Below are positions 36,409-46,800 of a DNA stretch of 48,612 nucleotides, piece by piece. How positions within the stretch are numbered: the stretch's first letter is position 1; each line of letters starts with the position of its first letter. Both the position numbers and the translations under genes were made by a program. The DNA lies in contig JAEUTH010000023.1 of assembly GCA_016788165.1 (NCBI GenBank), positions 1-48,612 on the forward strand, written 5' to 3'. The stretch comes from Bacteroidia bacterium (GTDB lineage: Bacteria; Bacteroidota; Bacteroidia; AKYH767-A; OLB10). The notes under the pieces were generated by a model. That model ran no database searches. It was not told the DNA's origin and was given only the letters and a program-made list of their open reading frames with translations.

Positions 36409-37182
36409 ATGACAGCCATACTTTACAACAAGCAAGCAGGCATTGCCTCCATTATTTTAAACAGACCTGATAAGTTTAACAGCTTCAACGGCCCTATGGC
36501 TATGCAAATGCAAGATGCATTAACCGATGCAGCTACCGATAAAAATATCAGATGCATTTTTATTTCAGCAAACGGCAAAGCCTTTTGTGCCGGCCAGGAT
36601 TTATCAGAAGCTATTGCCCCAACAGGACCGGGTATCGAAAACATAGTTAAAAAACACTACAACCCCATTGTAAAGTTGTTGCGTAAAACCGAAAAACCAA
36701 TTGTATGTGCCGTAAATGGTGTGGCAGCCGGTGCAGGAGCCAACATTGCTTTGGCATGCGATGTAGTGGTTGCAGCACAATCGGCCTCATTTATTCAGGC
36801 TTTTAGTAAAATTGGACTTATTCCCGATAGTGGCGGCACATTTACTTTACCACGTTTAGTAGGCTTTCAACGGGCCAGTGCATTAATGATGTTGGGCGAT
36901 AAAGTAACTGCTGCCGATGCATTACAAATGGGAATGTTATACGCAGTGTATGCCGATGAAATGTTGCAGGAAAAAGCTATGCAATTGGCGCAAACATTAT
37001 CTCAAATGCCCACATTGGGTATTGGACTTACCAAACGCTTATTAAACATGAGTGATAACAACTTACAACAACAATTAGATGCCGAAGCACAAATGCAGGT
37101 AATTGCAGCGCAAAGCCACGACTACGGTGAGGGCGTTAACGCATTTCTTGAAAAACGAAAACCTGTATTTAAAGGCGAATAA
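36409..37182 (+). CDS. paaG: Enoyl-CoA hydratase/isomerase, PaaG-like
   Basis: 257 residues from the ATG at 36409; the in-frame TTG further upstream is less likely. Crotonase fold: FCAGQDLSE (near 56-64), CAVNGVAAGAGANIALACDV (oxyanion hole) and LIPDSGGTFTLPRLVG. PaaG isomerises the ring epoxide of phenylacetyl-CoA to the oxepin-CoA. Placement directly behind paaD supports this over generic crotonases. Confidence 0.85.
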   Translation: MTAILYNKQAGIASIILNRPDKFNSFNGPMAMQMQDALTDAATDKNIRCIFISANGKAFCAGQDLSEAIAPTGPGIENIVKKHYNPIVKLLRKTEKPIVCAVNGVAAGAGANIALACDVVVAAQSASFIQAFSKIGLIPDSGGTFTLPRLVGFQRASALMMLGDKVTAADALQMGMLYAVYADEMLQEKAMQLAQTLSQMPTLGIGLTKRLLNMSDNNLQQQLDAEAQMQVIAAQSHDYGEGVNAFLEKRKPVFKGE

Positions 37183-37232
37183 TAATTTGTAACTTCAATT
37201 AATAACTTTTACGCTAAATTAAAATCAACACT

Positions 37233-38744
37233 ATGAAAAAAATGTTTATGGCATTGTGTTTTTTAAGCATTAATGCAATACAAGCACAACCAACATTTGT
37301 AACCGACAGCTTAAACACCTATATTAAAAATGCCATGCAACAATGGCAAATACCGGGTATGGCAGTAGCTATAATAAAAGATGGTAAAGTAGTGCTGGCT
37401 AATGGTTATGGTGTTGCTAATGTTGAAACAAAAAAACCAGTTGATGCTTACACCCTGTTTCAAATAGCCTCTAACAGCAAAGCTTTTACCGGCACAGCCA
37501 TAGCTTGGTTAGATTATGAAAAACAATTAGGCCTGGATAGTACTGTTACAACTTATTTGAAAGACTTTAAACTATATGATAAAAGCAGCACACAACTTTG
37601 CACCGTTCGCGATTTGCTTTGCCACCGCTTAGGCTATAGTACTTTTCAAGGCGATTTTTTGCATTGGGGAAGCAGTTTGTCGCGTAAACAACTAATGGAT
37701 AACTGGGCTACACTTAAACCCCAATATCCGTTCAGATATACCTATGGCTATTGTAATATGGGTTTTGTTGCAGCAGGCGAAGTTATTAAGGCGGTAACAG
37801 ATACCAGTTGGGAAAACTTTTTAGAACACCGGTTTTTCAAACCCATGCAATTAAAGCATACGCATACATCATTTAAAAATCTAACAACCGATGTCAATGC
37901 CTGTACACCCTATACACTTATTAGTGGTAAACTAACAGAACTGCCATTTACAAGCATCGAAAGCATTGGCCCGTGTGCCAGCATAAATTCCTGCGTGGCC
38001 GATATGGCGCAATGGCTATTGTTACAGTTAGACAGTGGCCGGTTAAATGGCCGGCAAATTATACCCTGGCCTGTAATCCGCGAAACACAGTTATCGGCAA
38101 TGGTAGAAGGCGATATACATTCAAAATTATTTCCGGCAAAACATTTTAATACCTATGGCTTGGGTTGGGCTATGTATGATTATAACGGAGTTAAGGTTAT
38201 CGAACACGGTGGTGGGGCAAATGGTTTTGTAACCAAAACCAAATTTATACCCGAACTAAATTTAGGCATATTGGTTTATACCAATACCGATGCCAACAGT
38301 TTATATGAGGCCCTGGCAACACAAATAATTGATGCATATATGCATCTGCCTTATCGCAACTACAGCGATATTTATTACAAGCGATATGCAAATGCAACTG
38401 CCGGTGATGATGCACAGTTAGCCGATTATAAAAAGCGTGTTGATGCAATGGCAAAACCAACTTTACCACTCGAAGCCTATACCGGTACGTATTATAATAG
38501 CTTTTATGGTAAAGCATCTATTAGCTATCAAAAGGGTAAAATGATGCTTAAACTACAACATCACCCCAACAATATTGGCGTGTTGCAGTATATGGATAAC
38601 AACACATTCTTATGTACTTACAGCGATGTTACTTGCGGTGTTATGCCAACACCTTTTAGTGTAAATGATGGCAAAGTAACTTCTGTAAAAATTAAAGTAA
38701 ACGACTTTATTGATTATGATACTTATGAATTTATCAAGCAATAA
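37233..38744 (+). CDS. Secreted serine hydrolase, beta-lactamase class C-like
   Basis: 503 residues. Signal peptide MKKMFMALCFLSINAIQAQ. Active-site motifs of class C beta-lactamase/DD-peptidase relatives: SNSK with the nucleophile S80 and K83, the YCN triad (Y173), and HGGGANGF in place of KTG. Residues about 395-503 are a separate beta-rich C-terminal domain as in DUF3471-containing esterases. Likely a peptidase or esterase, and not necessarily a resistance enzyme. Its last codons sit in a hairpin shared with the convergent gene (38728-38765). Confidence 0.9.
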   Translation: MKKMFMALCFLSINAIQAQPTFVTDSLNTYIKNAMQQWQIPGMAVAIIKDGKVVLANGYGVANVETKKPVDAYTLFQIASNSKAFTGTAIAWLDYEKQLGLDSTVTTYLKDFKLYDKSSTQLCTVRDLLCHRLGYSTFQGDFLHWGSSLSRKQLMDNWATLKPQYPFRYTYGYCNMGFVAAGEVIKAVTDTSWENFLEHRFFKPMQLKHTHTSFKNLTTDVNACTPYTLISGKLTELPFTSIESIGPCASINSCVADMAQWLLLQLDSGRLNGRQIIPWPVIRETQLSAMVEGDIHSKLFPAKHFNTYGLGWAMYDYNGVKVIEHGGGANGFVTKTKFIPELNLGILVYTNTDANSLYEALATQIIDAYMHLPYRNYSDIYYKRYANATAGDDAQLADYKKRVDAMAKPTLPLEAYTGTYYNSFYGKASISYQKGKMMLKLQHHPNNIGVLQYMDNNTFLCTYSDVTCGVMPTPFSVNDGKVTSVKIKVNDFIDYDTYEFIKQ

Positions 38745-38765
38745 TTTTTTATTGCTTGATAAATT
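38728..38765. terminator. 17-bp perfect hairpin spanning both stop codons
   Basis: A 17-nt sequence (38728-38744) is followed after a TTTT loop by its exact reverse complement (38749-38765). The left arm encodes the end of the serine hydrolase, the right arm the end of the convergent CotH gene, so both proteins end in FIKQ encoded by the same bases. The A/T-rich flanks give a U-run in each direction. It probably terminates both transcripts. Confidence 0.8.
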
Positions 38766-41025
38766 TAAAGTGCTTGTAGTAACCATTTACATCAGATACC
38801 GTAACTACGTATAACCCTGTTGTCAGGTTGCTGATATCTATGCTTTTGTCTAATGTCAATTCTGCTTTTAAAAAAGTTTGACCGGTAACACTGGTTATAG
38901 TAACCTGATGCATTAGTTGGTTTGTATAATTACTAAAAAGCAAGCTATTGGTGGCCGGATTTGGGAAAACAGCAAGCTTGTCGTTTGAAATATTGTCTAT
39001 GCCTGCAAAGCCACAGTTAAAAGCATTAAAAGTGGGTATGGTAAATTGCTGATAGGGTCCGGTTCCATTTGGGCAACGGCCAAAGGTTTTATTGGCTTGT
39101 TGTGCGCCAAATACAACACTGTCTAAAACATTACTACCATTGCTGAAATATAGCGATTCGCCATTAGCCGATAATTTAAAATTACAATGCAAATAAGTTG
39201 CAGTACTGTTTTTTTCATCGGCCCATAGTATTAAAAAATCATGTGCCGGAATTATAGTTGTGGCAGGGAATGCAAATTTAGTAAGGTTGGCAGCATCGTC
39301 TGATAAATATAATCCATGTAATGATAGTGGCGTATTGGTGTTATTGTATAACTCTATCCAATCGGCATATTGATTGTATTCGTTTTTCTTATGGCTTGTG
39401 TTATCGGCCATAAATTCGTTAATGGCAACCTGACCTGTTTGTGCTGTGTTTATTGATATGGTTAAGCTAAAAAATTCATGCTCGGCACGCTGCGGTGCAA
39501 ATATCCCTGCATCATTATTCTCTGCATAAACATAGTATTGTGTAACTAACGATTGTATCATTATATCAACACCAAAAACACCATCAGCAGCAGCGCCATC
39601 ATTATGCAAACCATCGTCAAACATAGTGGTTCGTACAAATGCATTTTGTGCATTACTGCGATAGCCTAAATAAACTTGTGTGGCATTACTTACAGTTGCA
39701 TTAATAGTTATAAGTGAATTTAAAGCCGGTGTATTTGTTGAAGGCTGTACTGCGTTTATTACCGGTGGTACTTTTATAAAATCTGCATTGGTTTGTAAAT
39801 AGTTTATACGGCCATTCATCAAATTACTTATACCAGGCACCGTATAGGATCCAAAGACTACATCACCGGTTAATCCGTTTTGAAATTGTGTATAGGTGAA
39901 AAAATTGTTTGCATCAGCTAACACTGCTGTATCAATAAGCAATTGCAAAGCAGCGGCATCGGTAACGTAATTTCCATTACTAAAGTTTTCGGAAAAGATA
40001 GTGCGCGCATGTGCCATAAACTCTTTTTTATAGGCTGCATTATTCATTACCACATTTATTAAAGGCCAGTAGGTATCGGTAGCATGAAATATTGGTGTAA
40101 GTTGCTGCAGGTTTGTAACAGTCATACTACCCATGCTGGTGTTGCCACTACCAATAAAAGGGAAACCGCCAAAGGCCATATTCAAATCCCACATAATGGG
40201 ACTAAATCGTGATGATGCGTCTTTATACAAGTAATAGTTTTGGCAAAAAACTCCGGTATAACTATCGAGGTTAACTAAAACCTGATTAAAAGCTAACATC
40301 CACAACACCCGATCCATATCGAGTACATTGCTAACATTACTTTGATAGTTGGTAACTGTGTCGCATAAGTTTACCAATTCATTCCAACCGTAGTCTGATT
40401 TTAACTCATAAAAGTTAAAGTATCCACTGCTATCGGCAAAGGGGATGTATCGTAAATTACTTTTAGTGGTTGGCCCGGGCGTTACAGTTGGATTGCATTT
40501 AAAAAACGTATTGCTGCTTGAATTAAAATGCGTGCTTAAGAAATCCTTGTTTATACTTTCAACATTCGCAAATAAGCCAATGTAATTTGAGTTTATATAC
40601 AGTTGTGCAAAGTTAGCTTGCGGACAATGCATGTAATTGTTTAAAATTTTATATGCTAATACTTCGCGAATGCCACTTGGGTCGGCATAATTATTACCCA
40701 ATTTTATATCGGTAAATCCTTGATGCGATTGTGCTTTTACATTATCTAATTCGATGTGCAACGGGTTTTTAATGTAGGTTGAATCGTAACTGCTATTGCC
40801 TTTATATTTTACACCAACACTATCATAATGCGAGCCGTTAATTTTTACCCAATCGGCTATAACATAATCGTCAAAACCCAAACGAGCCGTATCTAACTGA
40901 TAATCCCAATTACTTTGTGAGAAATATATTTCAATTTTTTGGATGGTACCTCCATCATATAATGATTGTGCATTTACTTGTGCCAAACAGCAGTATGCAC
41001 AAACGATACATTTTAAAAAACGCAT
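38749..41025 (-). CDS. CotH kinase-family protein with lamin-tail and T9SS domains
   Basis: 758 residues. Signal peptide ends at VNAQ. Residues about 55-390 form a CotH domain: GVKYKGNSSYDST, KLGNNYADPSGIREVLAY, YINSNYIGLFANVE and IMWDLNMAFGG, with the metal-binding WD. CotH proteins are atypical secreted protein kinases. Residues about 530-650 look like a lamin-tail domain (INEFMADNT, DWIELYN, PAHDFLILWADE). The end is a T9SS domain (VFPNPATNSLLF ... GLYVVTV). Last gene in the secreted-protein run, 26 bp after the preceding one. Confidence 0.88.
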   Translation of the reverse strand: MRFLKCIVCAYCCLAQVNAQSLYDGGTIQKIEIYFSQSNWDYQLDTARLGFDDYVIADWVKINGSHYDSVGVKYKGNSSYDSTYIKNPLHIELDNVKAQSHQGFTDIKLGNNYADPSGIREVLAYKILNNYMHCPQANFAQLYINSNYIGLFANVESINKDFLSTHFNSSSNTFFKCNPTVTPGPTTKSNLRYIPFADSSGYFNFYELKSDYGWNELVNLCDTVTNYQSNVSNVLDMDRVLWMLAFNQVLVNLDSYTGVFCQNYYLYKDASSRFSPIMWDLNMAFGGFPFIGSGNTSMGSMTVTNLQQLTPIFHATDTYWPLINVVMNNAAYKKEFMAHARTIFSENFSNGNYVTDAAALQLLIDTAVLADANNFFTYTQFQNGLTGDVVFGSYTVPGISNLMNGRINYLQTNADFIKVPPVINAVQPSTNTPALNSLITINATVSNATQVYLGYRSNAQNAFVRTTMFDDGLHNDGAAADGVFGVDIMIQSLVTQYYVYAENNDAGIFAPQRAEHEFFSLTISINTAQTGQVAINEFMADNTSHKKNEYNQYADWIELYNNTNTPLSLHGLYLSDDAANLTKFAFPATTIIPAHDFLILWADEKNSTATYLHCNFKLSANGESLYFSNGSNVLDSVVFGAQQANKTFGRCPNGTGPYQQFTIPTFNAFNCGFAGIDNISNDKLAVFPNPATNSLLFSNYTNQLMHQVTITSVTGQTFLKAELTLDKSIDISNLTTGLYVVTVSDVNGYYKHFKFIKQ

Positions 41026-41051
41026 GTAATATGTAGCTTGAAAAATATGGA

Positions 41052-42044
41052 TTAATTAAAAATCAGTTTTGATTTTTTGATGTTGTTGTTTTGTACGCAC
41101 GTAACAAAGTAAAGGCCGTTTGTTAAATCCGCTTTGTTGATAGTGAGTTGATTGTTCAACAAGTTAGTGTAGCTACGTACTGTGCGGCCTGCCAAATCAG
41201 TAATAACAATTTGAGTACTTCCTGCGCCATTCCAACTAATATTGGCTGCTTGTGTTGCCGGGTTTGGCCACAAACTCAGGTTAGCGGTTGTAACATCATT
41301 TATTGCTGATGTGCCCGGGCAAGCTGTGCATGCTGCATAACAAACAACCGTTAGCAATGTATCGTAATTAACATCAACGGTACGGTTGGTATTGGTGGCA
41401 CAAATTGCCGGAACGGTTTCGGCATCGAGTGCAGTTGCTCCATTATAAAACTTATATTCATAAGTACTGCCTGCATTTACATAAGCAATAACTTCCCAAA
41501 TAGCGGCATCAAAATTATATAGGTGTGTAGCTGTAGTGCTCCACCCCTGAAAATTACCGGCTACATGCATGCCACCTGCAGCAATGGTTTCGTTTTGCAT
41601 ATCAACATAAAACCTTATCAATGTTAAGCCGGCCGGTGCATTGCCGCCAAACATAATGGCTCCAACAAAGGTGGTATCGTTAGCAATCGAATCAACATAC
41701 AACCAGCGGTTGTCGTTAAAATTGTACAACACACGCGAAAGCTCGGGTACAAATTCGGCTTCGTAAAACTGATCGCCATTCACAAATTTGTATTCATATT
41801 TTGCAAAGGCCGGTATATCTACTACAATACTATATATATCTGATGTGCCTTCCTGTGTTAAAGAAGTGCTGCCCGAGTTCCAGTCGCCACCGGCAAATCC
41901 GGCAAGGGTTTGAAAATCGCCAGATACGTGCATGCCCGTAGTGTTTATGGCAATTCCTGTCATGTCAACAGCAAACTTTACTTTTTTTGCAAATACATGT
42001 ATGCTAACTGTTACAAGAAGCGCTGTAAATAAAAATTTTTTCAT
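41052..42044 (-). CDS. Secreted two-repeat carbohydrate-binding-like protein with T9SS domain
   Basis: 330 residues. Signal peptide MKKFLFTALLVTVSIHVFA. Two copies of a domain of about 100 residues follow: VKFAVDMTGIAINTTGMHVSGDFQ... and IRFYVDMQNETIAAGGMHVAGNFQGW..., each with a later YEYKF and aspartate or glutamate cluster. This resembles a starch-binding/early-set (CBM20/48-like) fold. A T9SS domain (LWPNPATQAANI, DLAGRTVRSY, NGLYFVTC) ends the protein. It starts 6 bp after the upstream stop, so the genes are coupled. Confidence 0.78.
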   Translation of the reverse strand: MKKFLFTALLVTVSIHVFAKKVKFAVDMTGIAINTTGMHVSGDFQTLAGFAGGDWNSGSTSLTQEGTSDIYSIVVDIPAFAKYEYKFVNGDQFYEAEFVPELSRVLYNFNDNRWLYVDSIANDTTFVGAIMFGGNAPAGLTLIRFYVDMQNETIAAGGMHVAGNFQGWSTTATHLYNFDAAIWEVIAYVNAGSTYEYKFYNGATALDAETVPAICATNTNRTVDVNYDTLLTVVCYAACTACPGTSAINDVTTANLSLWPNPATQAANISWNGAGSTQIVITDLAGRTVRSYTNLLNNQLTINKADLTNGLYFVTCVQNNNIKKSKLIFN

Positions 42045-42050
42045 CTATAA

Positions 42051-43730
42051 TTATTTTTGAATGGTTATACGTTGTGTGCTAACCTGGTTTAAGGCATTGG
42101 TAATCCGAACATAATATATACCGGCTGGTTGCATGCTTAAATCTATTGTGTATGTATTTTTTTGTTTTAAAATTTCAGAGCCTAACATACTATTCACTGT
42201 AACTGTAAAATCGGCAAGGTTTGGCATCCGTATATTAAACAAACCGTTTGAGGGGTTAGGGTATATGGTTACATCTACGTTTGAACTATTTGCTGCAATG
42301 GCTGTAACCGTAGAAAACTTATAATCCGTACTGTAAGTAAACATACAGCCATTAACATCGGTTGTACGTACCTTATAATTGCCATTAGTGGTGGGCACAT
42401 AATAACTATTGGTTGCGCCTGCAATTTGATACCCATTAAAATACCATTGATAGGTAACGGCATTGCTGCTATGTAAGGTGTCGTTTAGTAAACTAACTGT
42501 TGGTAATGCAGGTGCCGGGCTAAATACATAACAGCTATCATACCTGAATGATTTTGGTACAGCACCTGTGGCTGTTTTACTCCAGAGCAAGTTGCCGCTT
42601 GGGCCAAACTCTTTAATAATACCTGCTGTTGCAATGGTTAATAAAATATTGCCATTAGGTAAAACCTGAAATCCACCCATGTTGCTGTTATAGCCACCAC
42701 TTGCCTGACGTAATGTATAACTGCTTGGCGTAAATGCCGAACCGGGTGTAATGGTGTAGTTATATCCGTTTTCGGGTGCATCAATCTGATCTCCGCAAGA
42801 AGCATTACTTGATATTCCTTTATTATTGTAAGCGCATAAGAAGCCCGGATTAGGAACGTTTTCGGGGTTCCAATGTGCATCGTGTGTTACATTTAAAATC
42901 TGCGAACCCGATGCGCCATACGCTGCCGGATTTCCCCAGCGGTATAAAATATCGCCTCCTTTGCCTGAATTACCGCCACTATGTGTTGCTGCTTCGGCTG
43001 TAGTTGTGCTATGGTCAATTACATAAATTTCGTGCAGGTTATGGCATGAGAATGCTATCTGATCTAACATCGGATTATAACTTACACCATTCATATGCAT
43101 CCAATCTTTTTGTGTGTTGTAGTTGATGTTAATTAATTCGGGGTGATTAACAATACTGGTTTGATAATTTGCTTTAGCTGCATTTACGTTTTGTACTAAA
43201 TGATCCCAGGCATGCCATTCCCAAACAATGTTGCCACCGGTAGCGCCAACAGGTTGTACCTCTACAATTTTATCAGGCCACATTTCTATAGATTGTGTAC
43301 AGCCTGCAGCATTGGTTTGTGCTGCTGTTTTACGTTCGTATGCTATCAATAACACATTGCCATTGGGCATAGGACAAATATCATGATGTGTACAATAATT
43401 TGTTGTTGAGTACACGTAATCCCAAATCACATTTCCGTTCCAATCTACTTTTTGTACCTGGCCGCAAATAGGACCTCCACTAAACGAATTGCCACTTTTG
43501 CTAACGGTGCGCAACAATATACCACCGGGCAATAAGTACGATGAATATCCGGTTCGGGTTGATGTTGTATGCGTCCAGGTTTTCTTAGTAATGGCAGGGG
43601 AGTTTGTATCTATCAAATACGTGCTGGTGCCATTAGAAGTACTGTACAACGTGTAGTTGCCCCATTGTTGCGCTTGTGTGGTATATTGAAATATCAAAGC
43701 AAGAACAATGGCATTAAAAAGATGTTTCAT
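42051..43730 (-). CDS. Arylsulfotransferase-like secreted protein with T9SS domain
   Basis: 559 residues from the ATG at 43730, where a proper signal peptide begins (MKHLFNAIVLALIFQYTTQA); an in-frame start 16 codons upstream would spoil it. The body is a six-bladed propeller of the arylsulfate sulfotransferase kind: VDWNGNVIWDYVYS, THHDICPMPNGNVLLIAYE, KDWMHMNGVSYN and EIYVIDHS. The THHD pair is the likely active-site histidine region. T9SS domain at the end (IYPNPSNGLFNI ... AGIYYVRI). Substrate unknown; it may be a binding rather than an active enzyme. Confidence 0.85.
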   Translation of the reverse strand: MKHLFNAIVLALIFQYTTQAQQWGNYTLYSTSNGTSTYLIDTNSPAITKKTWTHTTSTRTGYSSYLLPGGILLRTVSKSGNSFSGGPICGQVQKVDWNGNVIWDYVYSTTNYCTHHDICPMPNGNVLLIAYERKTAAQTNAAGCTQSIEMWPDKIVEVQPVGATGGNIVWEWHAWDHLVQNVNAAKANYQTSIVNHPELININYNTQKDWMHMNGVSYNPMLDQIAFSCHNLHEIYVIDHSTTTAEAATHSGGNSGKGGDILYRWGNPAAYGASGSQILNVTHDAHWNPENVPNPGFLCAYNNKGISSNASCGDQIDAPENGYNYTITPGSAFTPSSYTLRQASGGYNSNMGGFQVLPNGNILLTIATAGIIKEFGPSGNLLWSKTATGAVPKSFRYDSCYVFSPAPALPTVSLLNDTLHSSNAVTYQWYFNGYQIAGATNSYYVPTTNGNYKVRTTDVNGCMFTYSTDYKFSTVTAIAANSSNVDVTIYPNPSNGLFNIRMPNLADFTVTVNSMLGSEILKQKNTYTIDLSMQPAGIYYVRITNALNQVSTQRITIQK

Positions 43731-43840
43731 AAAACAAAATAGTTGGTTTAAGGGGTTTATCAAAAGTGGTTTTACCAATAATTACAAGAAGCATTGGATT
43801 GCTTATTGCATCAAAAGTTTAAGCAATGTTATCAAATTAT

Positions 43841-43861
43841 TAATAAAAGCTTACTTAAGCT
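43841..43861 (-). terminator. Possible terminator of the giant secreted-protein gene
   Basis: On the minus strand AGCTT-AAGT-AAGCT is followed by TTTTATTA. The stem is short (5 bp), so termination is probably incomplete and downstream genes may be read through. Confidence 0.4.
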
Positions 43862-43892
43862 AATGCTTATTACAAATTGCCTACAGATGCTA

Positions 43893-46800
43893 TTACTCAA
43901 AAATAACCTTTTTAGTACTGGTTTGATTGTTTGTAATAAGCCTGATGCAATACAACCCTTTTGATAAGCCCGCTTTTTTGGCATCAAAACGATAACTGTA
44001 CTGACCTTTTTTAAGCGTTGTGTTTTCGAGGATAAATACAGTTGCGCCAAATTGATTAAGCACATCTAACCTTACGTCTGAAAGTTCTTTCAAGTTGAAA
44101 GAGATGGTTGTAAAATCGCTGAATGGATTAGGTGTTGCAGCAAAGTCAGTAACATTAAATTCAGTAACGGCTTTTTCGATATGACTAATAGTAAACTGGC
44201 CATTAATGTCATTGGTTTTAAGTTTGTAATAATATAAAACGCCCGGCTCAACATCCTTGTCAATATAGTTATAAGTATGCCCGCTTTGTATATTACCCAT
44301 TGGCTGCATGTGTGTTATGGGCATAAAATTTACACCATCTATACTGCGGTTTAATTCAAAATTGCTAACTTGATTTTCGGAAACTGTAACCCAACGTACA
44401 ACAATGCTTTGTGTAGCTGCTTTGGCTTCGAATAAAATTAAACTAACGGGTAATGGTGTTGGAGCCTGTGCTACACCAAAATAAGAAGTGCCTGTGCCAA
44501 AACCATTCATGTTTAACCTCCCTACAGCGGTTACCGGACATGGCGTACAAACACCGTTATACAAATTCCAGGTGGTGTTTGGGTTACGCATAACCGTAAA
44601 GCCCGATGCCGCATTGCTATAGTTGGTGTTATACAGTGTTGCATCAAAGTTGCCTGATGTTGGGTTGTTGTTTGCAACAAATTTCCATCGGCCATTATTT
44701 AATGCGGGTTGGCTATACGATACGGCACACTCAAACCCGCCTATGCCAGGTGGTAATGTAGGATGCAACTCAAAACTTGCTTGTAAGTTGCCAATGGTTG
44801 TGGGCGCTGCTGCGTAATTAAAATTTATTAGTGCCAACTGGTAGCCGGCTGTACTATGACCAACCGGAAAATTAAAGGCACCTAAACTACTCAGGTTGCG
44901 TCTTAAAAAACCTAATACAAAACTATTTGCGTTACCAATATTGCAAGATGCAGGCGCACTGTTTTTAATATATACTTCGTATGCGGGTGTGGTTATAATT
45001 CTACCGTTATTTAATTGCAGTGTGCCTGTTGTAGCCAAATTAAGGTTGCTGCTTAATGTTAATCCGGGGCCTGTATGTTGCATAATTACATGGTTAACAT
45101 CGCCAACGTAATTGTAATTTTGTGCTGCACTACCATTAAATTCAAGGGTATTGGTACCCGTAGTATAAGTGCCGGCAACATTAAAATTACCTGCAACCCT
45201 GTGGTAAAATCCTTGCGCATTACAAACAGATGTGCCTGTAGTAGCTGTAAAATTTCCGGTATTGTCAACTGCCTGATTAAATACAACGCTACCACCGGTT
45301 TTATTTATGGTTAAGTGATTAAAAGCCGAAGTACCTACCATCGTTCCATTTAACTGCTGTACCACATTGGCATTATTAATTAAAACGGTGCTGTTTGGTT
45401 GTGCTGTAAATAAGCCATTATTGGTATAGTTGCCGCAAACTTGTAAGGTATAGCCCGTGTGTAAAGTAAGGCTTGATGATGGATTAATTTGTAATGATTT
45501 ACATACAGCACCGTTTCTATAAATGGCAGGCATATTTGCCGATGATGGAGGTATAATGGCATCAATAGCACAGGTGGGTATAGCACACCCTCCCCAGTTT
45601 TCAATTTTAAACCAATCGTCATCTATGCCACCGGTCCAAACAACAAAACCCGGTGCTGCTGAATAATTTATAGGCGAGGCCAAAAAATCCATCGTAAAAC
45701 CTGATGTGCTATTCGAAAAATTGCTTACCACTAATTTTATAATGTCGCCAGCATTAACGGCAAGCCTGCGTTCATAGGCAAAATCATAATTTACACCATA
45801 AGGTGCAGGAGCATTATTAACAGCATTGCTGTTAAGGCCTGTTACACCTAAGTAAGAGTAATTGCATCGTGTAGGTGTTGCACCACCAGCAATAGATGTG
45901 CAAGTATTTACTACCGTGTTGGTAGCACCATCAAACATCAACCATAAAGCAAAGTCATAATCAGTTTCATCGCCAACAAAAGGTTGCGGATAATCATTCG
46001 GAATGATATTAAACTCTAAAAAGCCATTGCTTTGTATTACCATTTCGTACCAGGATGAGCCACGCTCTGCTGAAAGTAAACAATTACTGCCGCTTCCCGG
46101 AAAATCGCATGACGAACCAAATGCCTGATAACCCGGATTACCTACGGAAATAATTTGATTACAAACCGGATTAGGTACTACACACTCTTGCCCAAATACC
46201 GGGGGTAAATTAGACGGGGCTCCATCAATTACCACAATACCAAAAGTGCCGGTAGCACCTCCATATCCATCAACAACTAAATGATACGTTGCGCCCGGGG
46301 TTAAGGTGTTGATATTTATTTGCGACATATTATTTACCGTAGTGCCGCATGATGGTGCATTGTCGTTACAAGCTACATAGGTAAGGCTATTACAAGCACC
46401 ACTATATAATGCAATATGAGAATTAAGTAGTGTACCGGGTGTAGTACGTATGGTAACTTGTGCCGATGTGGGTATAAACCTATACCAAACAGTATTTAAT
46501 TGATTACCGCCTGCAACCCAACAAGCAGGGGCTGCCGGCTCGCCAATACCACCTGAGCAATTGTTACTTCCATTGGTGTAAACACCCAAGGTTAACACGT
46601 TGGCATTACAAGGTAAATCGTTAACAGCACCCGAACCTCCATTTACAATATTAATTTCATAAGTAACCACAGTTGGTGGCGCCCAGCTATCAACTATTAT
46701 AAAATAATTTCCTGCTGCCGGTAATGTAACCGTACCTGATAAATTACCCGATGTTGCACCACCATAACTTCCCAAACAAAGGCCTCCACTGCCCGGGCAA

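Noticed and set aside
37233..38744. Antibiotic-resistance beta-lactamase
   Set aside because: The active-site set matches the broad class C-like hydrolase family and a large extra C-terminal domain is present, as in esterase or peptidase members. Nothing indicates drug hydrolysis.
43731..43778. 16-codon N-terminal extension of the arylsulfotransferase-like protein
   Set aside because: It would place extra residues before a textbook signal peptide that starts at the ATG at 43730.
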